DNA of 64,000 nucleotides from Cyclobacteriaceae bacterium (GCA_028278225.1 JANQEU010000045.1:248001-312000); one strand, 5' to 3'. Counted from the first letter of the stretch, positions 35,425-44,714 are shown. Numbers and translations are program-made. Notes: generated by a model not told the origin, from the sequence alone.

Positions 35425-35442
35425 TATGCATATTTACATGTG

Positions 35443-35450
35443 CAAATATA
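35443..35450 (-). promoter_or_regulatory. Bacteroidota-type -7 element TATATTTG for the AAA ATPase gene
   Basis: On the minus strand TATATTTG fits the TAnnTTTG consensus of the primary Bacteroidota sigma factor exactly and ends 18 bp before the start codon. No clear -33 TTG is found at the right distance, so this is a moderate call. Confidence 0.4.
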
Positions 35451-35754
35451 CAAATAAATGACGATATAGATGTGCATGTTATAAATTTTATGAACATCTG
35501 GATATGCATTATAGCGACCTTAATTCCAACAAACAATCACCGAACCGGAATTTACAGTCATTCAGCAGGAGGATAAAATGAATAAAAGAGTTGTTGGTAA
35601 TATAAAAACAGATCTCTTTTTAATTTTGGACTGAGACCTGGAGATCATGGATGTCATGTGCCATCCGGCAAATTTTCAAATTACACTACAGATTGTCGTT
35701 CTCTACCAGCCAGGCCGTATGTAATGGAGATACTGGCAAATGATCCGGAGCAAC
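35451..35754. other. Intergenic region without a recognised gene
   Basis: AT-rich next to the ATPase promoter. Further in, AGGAGG precedes an ATG at 35579, but the frame is only 18 codons (35579-35635) and not hydrophobic. No repeat, terminator or homology to neighbouring genes is seen in the rest. It may hold the remains of another rearranged gene. Confidence 0.4.
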
Positions 35755-36633
35755 TCAATCCATATGATAGTCCAATTCACCCGCATCAATCCTGAGAGAT
35801 AACATGTTTTCAGGTGGAGGTAACAGGCAGGTAGCAAAATCAGTGAAGGCACATGGCGGATTGTAGGACTTATTGAAATCTAAAATGACCTTTTCACCTG
35901 CTTTAGACTTTTTTACGTACATGTACCTCCCGCTCCCGTACGTTTCAATCGCACTGGTCTCATCCGAAAAAATGATGAAGAACTCATCACCGGCATCCAG
36001 CGGTTCCAATGTATACTCCGTATCATTGACCCTGAACCTCAGTTGCCCTTCAATCTCCATTTCAAATTCATGGCCAAGGACATTTTCCATCCTCATCTTT
36101 CTGGGAATGGCATAAGGAATGAAACCGGCTTTGACCACCAGATCCGGATTGTACTCGAAATATTTCAGGTCCAATCCTTTTTTGCTATTCGGGTGATCCA
36201 TGTTTTTCAACCTTATTCCAATGTCACCGGCTCTTTCAATAATATGCCATTGATAAGTGCGGTACTCCATTACTTTCACCAGCCCGGAATCAGGATCGAA
36301 AACCAAACCCTCCCCTGATTCAACCGAATCGATCTTCAATCCCTCAATGCCACCGATCAGCGAAACGCGGTTATTTTCCACTACTAATGTTCCAATGGCT
36401 TCAGGAAAGTCCAAAGGAAACTGGATTGAATTCCCTGCACCAGACCCAAAAGTGTTTTCTCCCTGTCTCATCCAATATAACCCCGACAGGCTAACCCAAC
36501 CCCCAGGTTTCAGCAAGTTTTCAACCCGGTTTGTTCTCCATTTCTCCCACTCGGCGATCCGATCATCGTTGTTGTTGTCAACAGCCTGTGAACAAGCTAT
36601 TACGGTCAAGGCAAGCGCAATGAATTTGTTCAT
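35755..36633 (-). CDS. DUF1684 lipoprotein
   Basis: 292 residues. A short lipoprotein signal (MNKFIALALTVIAC) is followed by the DUF1684 pattern: AEWEKWRTNR, WVSLSGLYWMRQGENTFGSG, the IERAGDIGIRLKD-like segment and the C-terminal FNKSYNPPCAFTDFATCLLPP. The two Cys near the C-terminus and the CPP-like block are typical of the family, whose biochemistry is unknown. It lies 14 bp after the SolA-like oxidase gene, probably one transcript. A decayed fragment of a related gene lies at 34058-34171. Confidence 0.85.
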   Translation of the reverse strand: MNKFIALALTVIACSQAVDNNNDDRIAEWEKWRTNRVENLLKPGGWVSLSGLYWMRQGENTFGSGAGNSIQFPLDFPEAIGTLVVENNRVSLIGGIEGLKIDSVESGEGLVFDPDSGLVKVMEYRTYQWHIIERAGDIGIRLKNMDHPNSKKGLDLKYFEYNPDLVVKAGFIPYAIPRKMRMENVLGHEFEMEIEGQLRFRVNDTEYTLEPLDAGDEFFIIFSDETSAIETYGSGRYMYVKKSKAGEKVILDFNKSYNPPCAFTDFATCLLPPPENMLSLRIDAGELDYHMD

Positions 36634-36647
36634 TCTTTCATTTGGAA

Positions 36648-37796
36648 TTAGTTAAACCTGGAAATATTTAAGAAATCTACGGGAAGTGAGGTAGCATCGT
36701 TTAGAGAAAGTTGGGCTAAAGCCTCCCCGACGACAGGTGCGAACTTAAATCCGTGCCCGCTAAATCCACAGGCAATTGTCACCTGATCCTCATATCCAGG
36801 GAATTTGTCAATGATGAAATGATCATCCTCAGAATACGTATAGAGACAGCTTTTGAATGTCACGACCTCCCTCATTGCTCCTGGCAAATACTTTTCTGTC
36901 ATGGCTCTTAAAACCTCTTCTTCTTCAGAGGCATCAAACTCCAAAACATCTGTTGGATCAATTTCCTGACAAGGCCGGTGATAAGCTATTTTCAATCCGT
37001 AAGGGGGAGAAAACCGGTCATTGGGAAGAATGGGGAAGCCATAGTAGATCCCTTCACCTTCATCGCTTTCCATGACCCAGCAAGGAAAATTCCCCAAAGT
37101 AAAATCATCCCATCTTTCAGGATTCACCCAGGCCAGCAATTGTTGTGTAACGTTTAGAGCAGGCTTAAATTCCGCTAACAGTTTTTTCGTATAGGGGCCA
37201 GCTGCGATCACCAGTTTTTTTGACTTAAAGGTTTTGCCTGAAGTTTTGACCACCACAAGATCATCACTTACCTGCCATTCCGATACCTCCGTATTGGGAA
37301 TAATTTCAGCACCCTCTTTCTCAGCGAGTTTCGTGAGTGTTTTTATTGCTAACTCCGGCGTTATGAATCCGGCATCAGGCTCAAATAAGCCAACGTGATC
37401 AGATTGAAGAGAAAATTGCGGCCATTTCATTGCAGCTTCCCGGTTGTCATACCACTTCAGCGGGATGCCGTAGATCGATGCTGATTTACCGATCGCTTTT
37501 AACAGATCACCATCTCTACTCCCGAAATAAGTGATTCCGGTACGGTATAGTAGCTGAACGCCGCTTTCTTTTTCTATGTCGCTCCATCCCCGGTATGCCC
37601 GTTGCAATAGCGGCACATAATCGGGATGTTCGAAATAGGCTTTCCTGAATAGCCTGCTTTGTCCGGCATGGGATCCTTTATCATGGGTAATGTCAAACTG
37701 TTCTATTCCCAAGACACTAACTCCCTGCTTAGCCAAATGATAACAGGCTGCAGAACCCATAGAGCCAACGCCGATCACAATTACATCATAATGCAT
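36648..37796 (-). CDS. SolA/MTOX-like FAD-dependent amine oxidase
   Basis: 382 residues from ATG 37796, giving MHYDVIVIGVGSMGSAACYHLA; this is close to the usual SolA length (about 372), and the longer frame to 37862 only adds an unrelated leader. The dinucleotide motif G-x-G-x-x-G, GIEQFDITHDKGSHAGQSR and the active-site region IACGFSGHGFKF are typical. The Cys of SCLYTYSED is the likely site of covalent FAD attachment, as in monomeric sarcosine oxidase. It should demethylate N-methyl amino acids or sarcosine with release of H2O2. It is the first gene of the pair with DUF1684. Confidence 0.88.
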   Translation of the reverse strand: MHYDVIVIGVGSMGSAACYHLAKQGVSVLGIEQFDITHDKGSHAGQSRLFRKAYFEHPDYVPLLQRAYRGWSDIEKESGVQLLYRTGITYFGSRDGDLLKAIGKSASIYGIPLKWYDNREAAMKWPQFSLQSDHVGLFEPDAGFITPELAIKTLTKLAEKEGAEIIPNTEVSEWQVSDDLVVVKTSGKTFKSKKLVIAAGPYTKKLLAEFKPALNVTQQLLAWVNPERWDDFTLGNFPCWVMESDEGEGIYYGFPILPNDRFSPPYGLKIAYHRPCQEIDPTDVLEFDASEEEEVLRAMTEKYLPGAMREVVTFKSCLYTYSEDDHFIIDKFPGYEDQVTIACGFSGHGFKFAPVVGEALAQLSLNDATSLPVDFLNISRFN

Positions 37797-37918
37797 GATC
37801 CAAGATACTAAACCGAAAAATATTTTAAGGTTATTCTGATCAAAGCATGTTTTGTAAATCAATAGCCGGAATAGTGTCCCTGATGCAGGGTACTCCTGCT
37901 AATCCACAGTGCATTTTT

Positions 37919-37945
37919 AATGCTAAATTCCGTACATTTAGCATT
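37919..37945. promoter_or_regulatory. Perfect 10-bp inverted repeat in a divergent promoter
   Basis: AATGCTAAAT (37919-37928), a 7-bp spacer and ATTTAGCATT (37936-37945) lie 51 bp upstream of the PhoD-like gene and 122 bp upstream of the SolA-like gene. The symmetric shape fits an operator for a dimeric regulator. A weak transcriptional hairpin is the alternative. Confidence 0.45.
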
Positions 37946-37996
37946 CTGATACTATTCCCTTGATAAATTCACATCACCTGTTTTAACCTGCTCCGA

Positions 37997-39628
37997 ATGA
38001 AACATTTCACATACAATATCATTTTAAGCGGCCTTTTTTTTCTTATTTCTCTAAGTTGTCGCAAGGAAGAAGCTTCCTCATCAATACCTCCGGTGCAGGC
38101 GCCATTCCAGGATCTCGATACACTGTCAACCAATGACTGGTGGAATCGACCTGCTTCTGAAATTGTGAATCTGAAGGTCGACCGTGACAGTGTGATCGCT
38201 TTTGGGATGTATACGGTTTCAAATGGCGTATTGAAGCTATCTGCACAATTTTTCCCTCTATATCCCGATGAATCCAGAATAGTCAGACTGGAAATTGGTC
38301 AAAATGACAAATGGAACGAAATTCAAAAGGCTGAAATAAATGACATCGGGTGGTCAGCGTTATTCCGTGTGGATAATTGGGATCATTCAAAGGATATCCC
38401 ATATCGACTCAGACATTCGAAGAATGCGATCTTTGAGGGATTGATTCGCGGGGATCCTATCGATAAAGACGAGATCTCGGTTGCGGCTTTATCATGCAAC
38501 TCCAACAAAGACAGGGGAATGCGTGAAAACTATGTCAGGAATATAAATTTTCATGACCCTGATCTTGTCTTCTTTGCCGGAGACCAGTCTTACGATCACA
38601 AAGAACACACGGCGGCCTGGTTAAAATTTGGATTGCAATTCAGGGAAGTCTTCCGAAACAGACCATGCGTATCCATCCCCGACGACCATGATGTTGGCCA
38701 TGGCAATTTATGGGGAGAAAATGGTAAAAAATCATTGTCACCTTCAGCTGATGACGGCGGCTATAAATACCATCCCGAATATGTCAAAATGGTTGAAAGG
38801 TGCCAGACGGCGCATCTCCCCGATCCATATGATCCAACGCCGATCGAACAAGGGATAAACGTTTACTATACAAATCTCATCATCGGAGGGGTTGACTTTG
38901 CCATCATTGAAGACCGCAAATTCAAATCAGGCCCAAAAGGTAAAATTCCTCAACAGGGACCCAGGCCGGATCATATTCGGGATTCCAATTACGACCCGGC
39001 CTCAGTCGATCTCGAGGGATTAAAAATGCTTGGTGAAAGACAGCTTGAATTCCTGGAAAATTGGTCAACGGAGTTTGAAGGTGTTGAGATGAAAGCCGTT
39101 CTGTCCCAGACGGGATTCTGTGGCGCAGCTCACATCCACGGGTCTCTTGACAACCGGCTCCATGCCGACATGGACTCCAACGGATGGCCGCAAAAAGGAA
39201 GGAAAAAGGCCCTGAAATTAATACAACAGGCTAATGCCGTGCATATTGCCGGAGATCAGCATCTGCCTACGGTGATCAAACATGGGATCGATGAATTCAA
39301 TGACGGACCATGGGCTTTTGTGGTCCCTGCCATTATTAACAATTACTACAGTCGATGGTGGTGGCCCGAAGATGAAAAACCGGGAAATAATCAACCTGAT
39401 GATACCGAATTGCCCTGGACAGGGGAGTATCTGGATGGATTCAACAACAAGATCACCATGCATGCTTACGCAAACCCGGATACCCATTCCAACGGAGCAG
39501 GGTATGGATTAATCCGGTTTCATAAAAAAGGAAAGCAGGTAACATTCGAATGCTGGCCAAGGTTGGTAGATGTAAGTCAACCAGATGCAACACAGTTCAC
39601 GAACTGGCCGATACGGATCCAGTTGTAG
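37997..39628 (+). CDS. PhoD-like metallophosphatase lipoprotein
   Basis: 543 residues. The lipobox is SLSC (Cys21). Metallophosphoesterase motifs are present: FFAGDQSYDHKEH, VSIPDDHDVGHGN, MKAVLSQTGF and HIAGDQHLPTVIKHG, which together provide metal and phosphate ligands. Its homologues are called alkaline phosphatase D family (PhoD-like) and act as phosphodiesterases or phosphatases outside the cell. The N-terminal 160 residues form a beta-rich extension. It is divergent from the SolA-like gene, with a palindrome between. Phosphate control is possible, but no Pho box is recognised. Confidence 0.88.
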   Translation: MKHFTYNIILSGLFFLISLSCRKEEASSSIPPVQAPFQDLDTLSTNDWWNRPASEIVNLKVDRDSVIAFGMYTVSNGVLKLSAQFFPLYPDESRIVRLEIGQNDKWNEIQKAEINDIGWSALFRVDNWDHSKDIPYRLRHSKNAIFEGLIRGDPIDKDEISVAALSCNSNKDRGMRENYVRNINFHDPDLVFFAGDQSYDHKEHTAAWLKFGLQFREVFRNRPCVSIPDDHDVGHGNLWGENGKKSLSPSADDGGYKYHPEYVKMVERCQTAHLPDPYDPTPIEQGINVYYTNLIIGGVDFAIIEDRKFKSGPKGKIPQQGPRPDHIRDSNYDPASVDLEGLKMLGERQLEFLENWSTEFEGVEMKAVLSQTGFCGAAHIHGSLDNRLHADMDSNGWPQKGRKKALKLIQQANAVHIAGDQHLPTVIKHGIDEFNDGPWAFVVPAIINNYYSRWWWPEDEKPGNNQPDDTELPWTGEYLDGFNNKITMHAYANPDTHSNGAGYGLIRFHKKGKQVTFECWPRLVDVSQPDATQFTNWPIRIQL

Positions 39629-39658
39629 ATACTTCCTCATTGTTATTAGTTCGTGTTG

Positions 39659-39692
39659 CAGGTTGCTTTACAAACATGCAACTTGCAACCTG
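39659..39692. repeat. Inverted repeat between the phosphatase and the sulfatase genes
   Basis: CAGGTTGC (39659-39666) is complemented by GCAACCTG (39685-39692), with a further internal GCAAC. No T-run follows, so it may be a weak attenuator or an operator rather than a terminator. Confidence 0.35.
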
Positions 39693-39710
39693 TAAACCGT
39701 GATTAGTCAA

Positions 39711-41264
39711 ATGAAAGTTATAATCAGAGCCATTACTCCTTACTTCCTTGTGTTTTTGACAGTACTGCTTCAATCCTGTCAGAACACGGAATATGCGTCA
39801 CCGAATGTCATCTACATCCTCGCAGATGATCTTGGATACGGCGAGGTAGGGGCATACGGACAGGAGATTATCCAAACACCAAACATTGACGCATTAGCAT
39901 CAGCCGGCATGAGGTTTTCACAGCACTATTCCGGCTCTCCCGTTTGTGCCCCCTCACGGTACATGCTCATGACCGGTATGCATCCCGGGCATGCTTTTAT
40001 CAGGGGAAATCATGAGTGGGGTGAGCGGGGAGAGGTATGGAACTACAGGAAAGCTGTGGAGGACTCAACACTCGAAGGACAATATCCGATCCCTCCTGAA
40101 ACCTATACCCTGGGTGAACTATTCCAATCGGCCGGCTATAAAACCGCATGTATTGGAAAATGGGGACTCGGCGCCCCCGGATCCGAGGGAGATCCCAACA
40201 ACCAGGGATTCGACCTCTTCTACGGATTCAACTGTCAACGGCAGGCACACAACCTTTATCCCAAACACCTTTGGAAAAACGACAAAAAGCAATGGCTTAC
40301 TAATGAAGTTGTTGTCCCCGGGACCAGATTGGATTCTCTGGACGACCCGGAGGATCCGCAAAGTTATACTTCGTTTTCCCAACCTGAATATGCCCCCGCC
40401 CTGATGCTGGAAGAAGCACTTAAGTTTCTTGAGGAGAATAAAGACGAACCTTTCTTTCTCTATTTCGCCTCTCCCCTCCCACACCTCCCCCTGCAGGCGC
40501 CGCGGGAATACGTTGAGAAATACAGAAAGATAATTGGAGAGGAGGCTCCCTATGTTGGCGGAAAAGGGTATTTCCCAAACCAGTATCCAAGAGCAACTTA
40601 TGCCGCCATGATAGATTACCTGGACGGACAGGTCGGAGCACTGGTTGACAAGCTGAAAGCGCTCGGATTGTACGAAAATACCTTAATCATTTTTTCCAGC
40701 GATAATGGTCCGACGTATGACGTCGGGGGAGTGGATCCGCATTATTTCGGAAGTGCCGGTCCCTTCAATACCGGCAGGGGATGGGGAAAAGGATACACAC
40801 ATGAAGGTGGTATCAGGGTACCGATGGTGGCATCCTGGCCCGGAATGATCAAAAGCGGAAGTAATTCGGATCATGTTTCTGCCTTTTGGGATGTTTATCC
40901 CACCATGGTTGATGTGCTTAAAATCAAGGCATCTTTCCCTGTTGATGGGGTCAGTTTTCTACCTGAATTAACAGGCGGAAAACAGCAGGTACATGAGTAC
41001 TTGTACTGGGAATTTCCCGCCTACGGAGGTCAGCAGGCAGTGAGAATGGGCAAGTGGAAAGGAATACGCAGGGACATCCGGAAAGGAAATACGGAACTGG
41101 AATTATACAATCTGGAAACCGACCCTAAAGAGGAGAACAACATTGCTGCCGCAGAGACGGAAATCATCAGCAGGATCATCGGGATAATGGAGAAGGAACA
41201 CAATCCGGCCAGAATCGAAAGGTTCAGAATGACAGCTTTGGGTGATGATGTCAGCTCCAACTGA
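39711..41264 (+). CDS. Arylsulfatase lipoprotein
   Basis: 517 residues from ATG 39711, chosen because it leaves a short lipoprotein signal (LLQSC). The S1 sulfatase core is complete: IYILADDLGYGEVG with metal-binding Asp pair, formylglycine motif C79-A-P-S-R-Y, KWGLGAPGSEGDP and SSDNGPTYD, with the trailing GKGYTHEGGIRVPM block. It should cut sulfate esters of a glycan or aryl compound at the cell surface. It is a different subfamily from the 7043 sulfatase. Activation needs formylglycine maturation, which is not encoded here. Confidence 0.92.
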   Translation: MKVIIRAITPYFLVFLTVLLQSCQNTEYASPNVIYILADDLGYGEVGAYGQEIIQTPNIDALASAGMRFSQHYSGSPVCAPSRYMLMTGMHPGHAFIRGNHEWGERGEVWNYRKAVEDSTLEGQYPIPPETYTLGELFQSAGYKTACIGKWGLGAPGSEGDPNNQGFDLFYGFNCQRQAHNLYPKHLWKNDKKQWLTNEVVVPGTRLDSLDDPEDPQSYTSFSQPEYAPALMLEEALKFLEENKDEPFFLYFASPLPHLPLQAPREYVEKYRKIIGEEAPYVGGKGYFPNQYPRATYAAMIDYLDGQVGALVDKLKALGLYENTLIIFSSDNGPTYDVGGVDPHYFGSAGPFNTGRGWGKGYTHEGGIRVPMVASWPGMIKSGSNSDHVSAFWDVYPTMVDVLKIKASFPVDGVSFLPELTGGKQQVHEYLYWEFPAYGGQQAVRMGKWKGIRRDIRKGNTELELYNLETDPKEENNIAAAETEIISRIIGIMEKEHNPARIERFRMTALGDDVSSN

Positions 41265-41290
41265 GCTGAAGCAATTCTTTTAATTCGATA

Positions 41291-41860
41291 TTAATCTTCC
41301 CAGCTTCCGAAGATCCAGTTTCCGGGAGCATCAGGATCGGATGAAAGAAAATACTCCTGAAAAGCCGTGATCATTTCTTCGCGTGAAATTACCTTGTCAT
41401 CATTCAGGTCCAGTTTCTTGAAACTTTCCGCTGAATTGGAGATATCAATATTGTACGTCTCAAACATCTGGATGTATTCATCCGCCGAAATGAATCCATC
41501 TTTGTTACGATCGAATAAGTTGAATATGTAATTGACCGTTCTTTTGATGTAGCCATTGATCGGTAGCGGATCAGTATCGGAATCTACAATAAGGTTATAC
41601 TCAAAAAACCTGGTCCATTCTTCAATAGTGATCTCAACATCATCGTCTTTGCCCAGGTCTGTCATGATCTGTATAAACAGCCGGTAGGAGTTCAGGATGG
41701 TGAGTTCGTATTCTTTTGTCTTCGGAACAAGCCCCAATGACACACAAATTTTTCTGCCCACACCGGTAAAATCATCCGGCTGTAAAACTCCATTTCCATT
41801 GTTATCAAGCACATTGAAAAAATGCCCGATCTTTTTTCTTTGTATGTCCGAAATTTCCAT
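41291..41860 (-). CDS. Four-EF-hand calcium-binding protein
   Basis: 189 residues without a signal peptide. Canonical 12-residue EF-hand loops are visible at about 19-30 (DNNGNGVLQPDD), 117-128 (DRNKDGFISADE) and 151-162 (DLNDDKVISREE); a degenerate one lies near 68-81. The order and length match calerythrin-like bacterial sarcoplasmic-type proteins, which are cytosolic Ca2+ buffers or sensors. It is convergent with the sulfatase gene and divergent from the M23 peptidase gene. No partner enzyme is seen nearby. Confidence 0.9.
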   Translation of the reverse strand: MEISDIQRKKIGHFFNVLDNNGNGVLQPDDFTGVGRKICVSLGLVPKTKEYELTILNSYRLFIQIMTDLGKDDDVEITIEEWTRFFEYNLIVDSDTDPLPINGYIKRTVNYIFNLFDRNKDGFISADEYIQMFETYNIDISNSAESFKKLDLNDDKVISREEMITAFQEYFLSSDPDAPGNWIFGSWED

Positions 41861-42019
41861 ATAGAGCAGTGTCCTCTGGTTGAATTGATGCCCAATTTAT
41901 GTTTTAGAACCTAAAAAGAAAAGAATTCAGCATTTTAAAAAAGGAATGCAGGCCCTGTCATAATTGGTTCTGTAAAAAAAACCTCAAACCGTTGAAACGG
42001 GATAATCGTATGTTAGTTT

Positions 42020-43168
42020 ATGTCATACAGGTACGGTGTATTGTGTTTCTTAATCGTTTTACTGTTATTGGCATGTAAGGAGGAGAAAGTACCTAAACGA
42101 TTCTATCCAAGATCAGATCATGAAGCATACTGGTATTCATTGAAACAGGCTAATCTGCTGGGTACCGCCCTTGGAAAAGAATGGGAAGCAGCCGCTGAAA
42201 GACCTTTTGAAAATCAGATAGAAATAGATCTCCCGTACCAGGAAGCATTTCAGATCATGGAAAAAGAACCCGACGCAATGGGATACAGGTTTGATGTGAG
42301 GAGAGGTCAGAAAGTACTGGTGGATATTGATTTAATCAGCAAGGATTCCGCGGTGGTATTTATCGACCTGTTTCGTGTAGAAAATGACTCCCTGAGAAAG
42401 TACAGGCACGTGGCATCTGCTGACAGCTCTTTTCAGTTGGGATTTGAGCCACGAAGAAATGCTTCATACATCCTGAGGTTACAGCCCGAGTTACTGCGAG
42501 GGGGAAACTATACGATCAAAATTCAAAAAGTACCATCTCTTGATTTTCCGGTAGCAGGCAAAGATCAAAGTGCCATACATAGTTTTTTCGGGGACCCCCG
42601 GGATGGCGGAAGAAGGGATCACCATGGTGTGGACATTTTCGCCCCAAGACATACACCTGTCATAGCACCCGCAAGAGCATACGTACGTTTTGTTGGGGAA
42701 AGAGGATTAGGAGGTAATGTTATCTGGCTCTACGATAGCCAGCGGAGTCAAAATCTCTATTTTGCTCATTTACAGGATCAGCTTGTCGAAAAGTATACTT
42801 ATGTGAATAAAGGAGACACGATCGGGACGGTCGGGAATTCAGGCAATGCGCGAACTACGCCGACACATCTTCATTTTGGTATTTATAGCAATGGTCCGGT
42901 TGATCCGTATTTCTTCATTGTAGAGGAAGCTGCCGAGATCCCCAATATTGAATTGGATACGTCGCTGCTGGGCAAAACGCTTCATGTTGCTAAAAATACT
43001 GTCTTGCAATCCGGTATGAATACTAAGTCCCAGTTGCTGGACACCCTTGAGGTCAACGAAAAAATTGATGTACTGGCTGTAAATGACAAATATGTCAGGG
43101 TCAAGGCTAAAAACGGCAATCAGGGGTTTTTGAATAGAAGAGTTGTTGTTTCCCCAGGAATAAGATAG
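42020..43168 (+). CDS. M23-family peptidase lipoprotein with C-terminal SH3-like domain
   Basis: 382 residues. The lipobox is LLLAC (Cys19). A beta-rich N-terminal domain covers about 25-185. The LytM/M23 domain follows with H201-x-G-x-D205 (HHGVDIFAP) and H283-x-H285 (PTHLHFG), a complete zinc site with an intervening conserved H of YFAHLQDQ. Residues about 315-382 are an SH3-like, cell-wall-binding fold (VLAVNDKYVRVKAKNGNQGFL). The likely job is cutting peptidoglycan cross-links during growth or division. It stands alone, followed by a small gene and a terminator. Confidence 0.9.
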   Translation: MSYRYGVLCFLIVLLLLACKEEKVPKRFYPRSDHEAYWYSLKQANLLGTALGKEWEAAAERPFENQIEIDLPYQEAFQIMEKEPDAMGYRFDVRRGQKVLVDIDLISKDSAVVFIDLFRVENDSLRKYRHVASADSSFQLGFEPRRNASYILRLQPELLRGGNYTIKIQKVPSLDFPVAGKDQSAIHSFFGDPRDGGRRDHHGVDIFAPRHTPVIAPARAYVRFVGERGLGGNVIWLYDSQRSQNLYFAHLQDQLVEKYTYVNKGDTIGTVGNSGNARTTPTHLHFGIYSNGPVDPYFFIVEEAAEIPNIELDTSLLGKTLHVAKNTVLQSGMNTKSQLLDTLEVNEKIDVLAVNDKYVRVKAKNGNQGFLNRRVVVSPGIR

Positions 43169-43316
43169 TAGAATGACAAAAAATGGAGAATTACCATTAA
43201 TAGCTCATGTTCATATAATTCAATTTTATCTTTAAATATTCCCATTCACATCCGGAAGTTATTTTCTTTCACTACCCCTTCCTAGATTAGATACCATAAC
43301 TAGTAAAGCAACCACT

Positions 43317-43478
43317 ATGTTTTCCATATTTAGTCATACACCGGGAATTAAAATCAAGTTCGACAAGGAAATGAATACTTACACGGTTGTAAAGGACCAC
43401 GTAACTATCATATTCCAGGGAACCAAACAGATGTGCAAAGACTTTTGCAAGTCCTATAAAGTGGATCCCGGCTTCTGA
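43317..43478 (+). CDS. Candidate 53-residue protein
   Basis: The frame reads MFSIFSHTPGIKIKFDKEM then a basic middle with TYTVVKDHVTII and FCKSYKVDPGF. It ends 42 bp before a strong terminator and has a leader of about 150 bp, so transcription boundaries fit a real gene. Two Cys (CKDFC) could bind metal. No family recognised. Confidence 0.4.
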   Translation: MFSIFSHTPGIKIKFDKEMNTYTVVKDHVTIIFQGTKQMCKDFCKSYKVDPGF

Positions 43479-43520
43479 GCAAGCCGTACGTCGACCGAAG
43501 GTTTAATCATCCCCCAACCA

Positions 43521-43547
43521 AAGCCTTCCTTCATTGAAGGAAGGCTT
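43521..43547 (+). terminator. Strong intrinsic terminator
   Basis: AAGCCTTCCTTC (43521-43532) and GAAGGAAGGCTT (43536-43547) form a perfect 12-bp stem with a 3-nt loop, followed by CTTTATTT. It should end the transcript of the small gene at 43317 and/or the M23 gene. Confidence 0.85.
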
Positions 43548-43715
43548 CTTTATTTCATAAAGCAGGTTACCAGGACACTTTATCGTTTATTAATGAATAT
43601 GGAGTCGCCAATTTGCTGGTTAATTCAGTTAAAAGTAATATTATTTCGATCAGATTAGCACGGTTTTTGCATATTAGCCTTTGAAGTATAAAAACATCGA
43701 CTTAAATTCACTTGT

Positions 43716-44714
43716 ATGAAACGACTAAATTTTCTCCTTCTCTCTCTGCCTTTCCTGTTTTTCTCCTGTTTGGAGGATGCCGGCGATGAAAACCCAAAAG
43801 GGGACGGTGAATACTCATTTTATATCACCGGATTCAGAGAGTATTTGACCTACGAGTTCACATCCGGACAGGGCCGTGTGGAGACTACCCCGGATGATGT
43901 TAAAAATCTGACCGTGATCATCACCTCGGAAGATGGCACAGTAGTTTATGAAAAAAGATATTACAATTATGACTATTGGTATCCCACGGATGCCATTTAC
44001 TATCCGGAAGGTGATACAATGGAAAATCAACATATCCCGGACACTATTTTCATTCCTTTGCTTCCGGCCGGGGTTTATACCATAGCCGCAGTTACTGCCG
44101 ATTTCTATTATGACCGCTACTATTATGAAAATGGGAGTAACTCCTCCGATTTCATCTTATATCCGTACGTTCAAAGTCCCGGACCTATTTATGCAGGATT
44201 TCAGGTGATTGAACTTATTGAAGATGATCAGGAAGTATTGTTCGAAATGAAAAATATATCAGCAAAAGTCCGAGTGAAGCTCAAGGACGGACAGGAGATT
44301 GTCGATGGTCATCTTGGATTCAGTTTTGAAACGATGAACGGCAAGATCTTTAATATTCGCACAGGTGAATTTGACACCCATAATCAGGATTACTACAATT
44401 ATTTTTATACTTCTCTAGGCTCATTTTATTATTGGAATGGACTCGAGGAAATAATTGATAATGTAACCGAAAACAGTGTTTATATCATGCCGCAGACCAT
44501 CAAACACTTAAGAATTGATTACTGGGACAACTTTGGCGGCGTTAGCATCTATCAGGAGATTGATATCGATCCGGATCTTGAGTTGAATGTAGGTGATGCC
44601 ATAACATTTACCCTGGATCTGGAGGCTTTGATTGGGAATAGTGGCTCCAGTCCGGGTATTTTCGAATGGGAAGACATCACCTGGAATGAGCTCGAAGAAA
44701 TTACAATTCCATAA
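43716..44714 (+). CDS. Lipoprotein of unknown function, acidic and Tyr-rich
   Basis: 332 residues. The lipobox is LFFSC (Cys18) with acidic residues after it (LEDAGDE). The mature part consists of beta strands with many Tyr and Asp residues (YYNYDYWYPTDAIYYPEGD; YFYTSLGSFYYW) and resembles surface beta-sandwich lipoproteins of Bacteroidota without a clear catalytic motif. It is bracketed by two terminators, so it is monocistronic. No known family was recognised; a fimbrillin- or adhesin-like role is possible but not supported by a specific motif. Confidence 0.75.
   Translation: MKRLNFLLLSLPFLFFSCLEDAGDENPKGDGEYSFYITGFREYLTYEFTSGQGRVETTPDDVKNLTVIITSEDGTVVYEKRYYNYDYWYPTDAIYYPEGDTMENQHIPDTIFIPLLPAGVYTIAAVTADFYYDRYYYENGSNSSDFILYPYVQSPGPIYAGFQVIELIEDDQEVLFEMKNISAKVRVKLKDGQEIVDGHLGFSFETMNGKIFNIRTGEFDTHNQDYYNYFYTSLGSFYYWNGLEEIIDNVTENSVYIMPQTIKHLRIDYWDNFGGVSIYQEIDIDPDLELNVGDAITFTLDLEALIGNSGSSPGIFEWEDITWNELEEITIP

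Noticed and set aside
35579-35635. ATG preceded by a strong AGGAGG sequence
   Set aside because: The frame ends after 18 codons with no hydrophobic or conserved pattern; kept only as a note in the intergenic region.
39659-39692. Inverted repeat as a Rho-independent terminator
   Set aside because: No T-run follows, so it is not called a terminator; it is listed as a repeat only.
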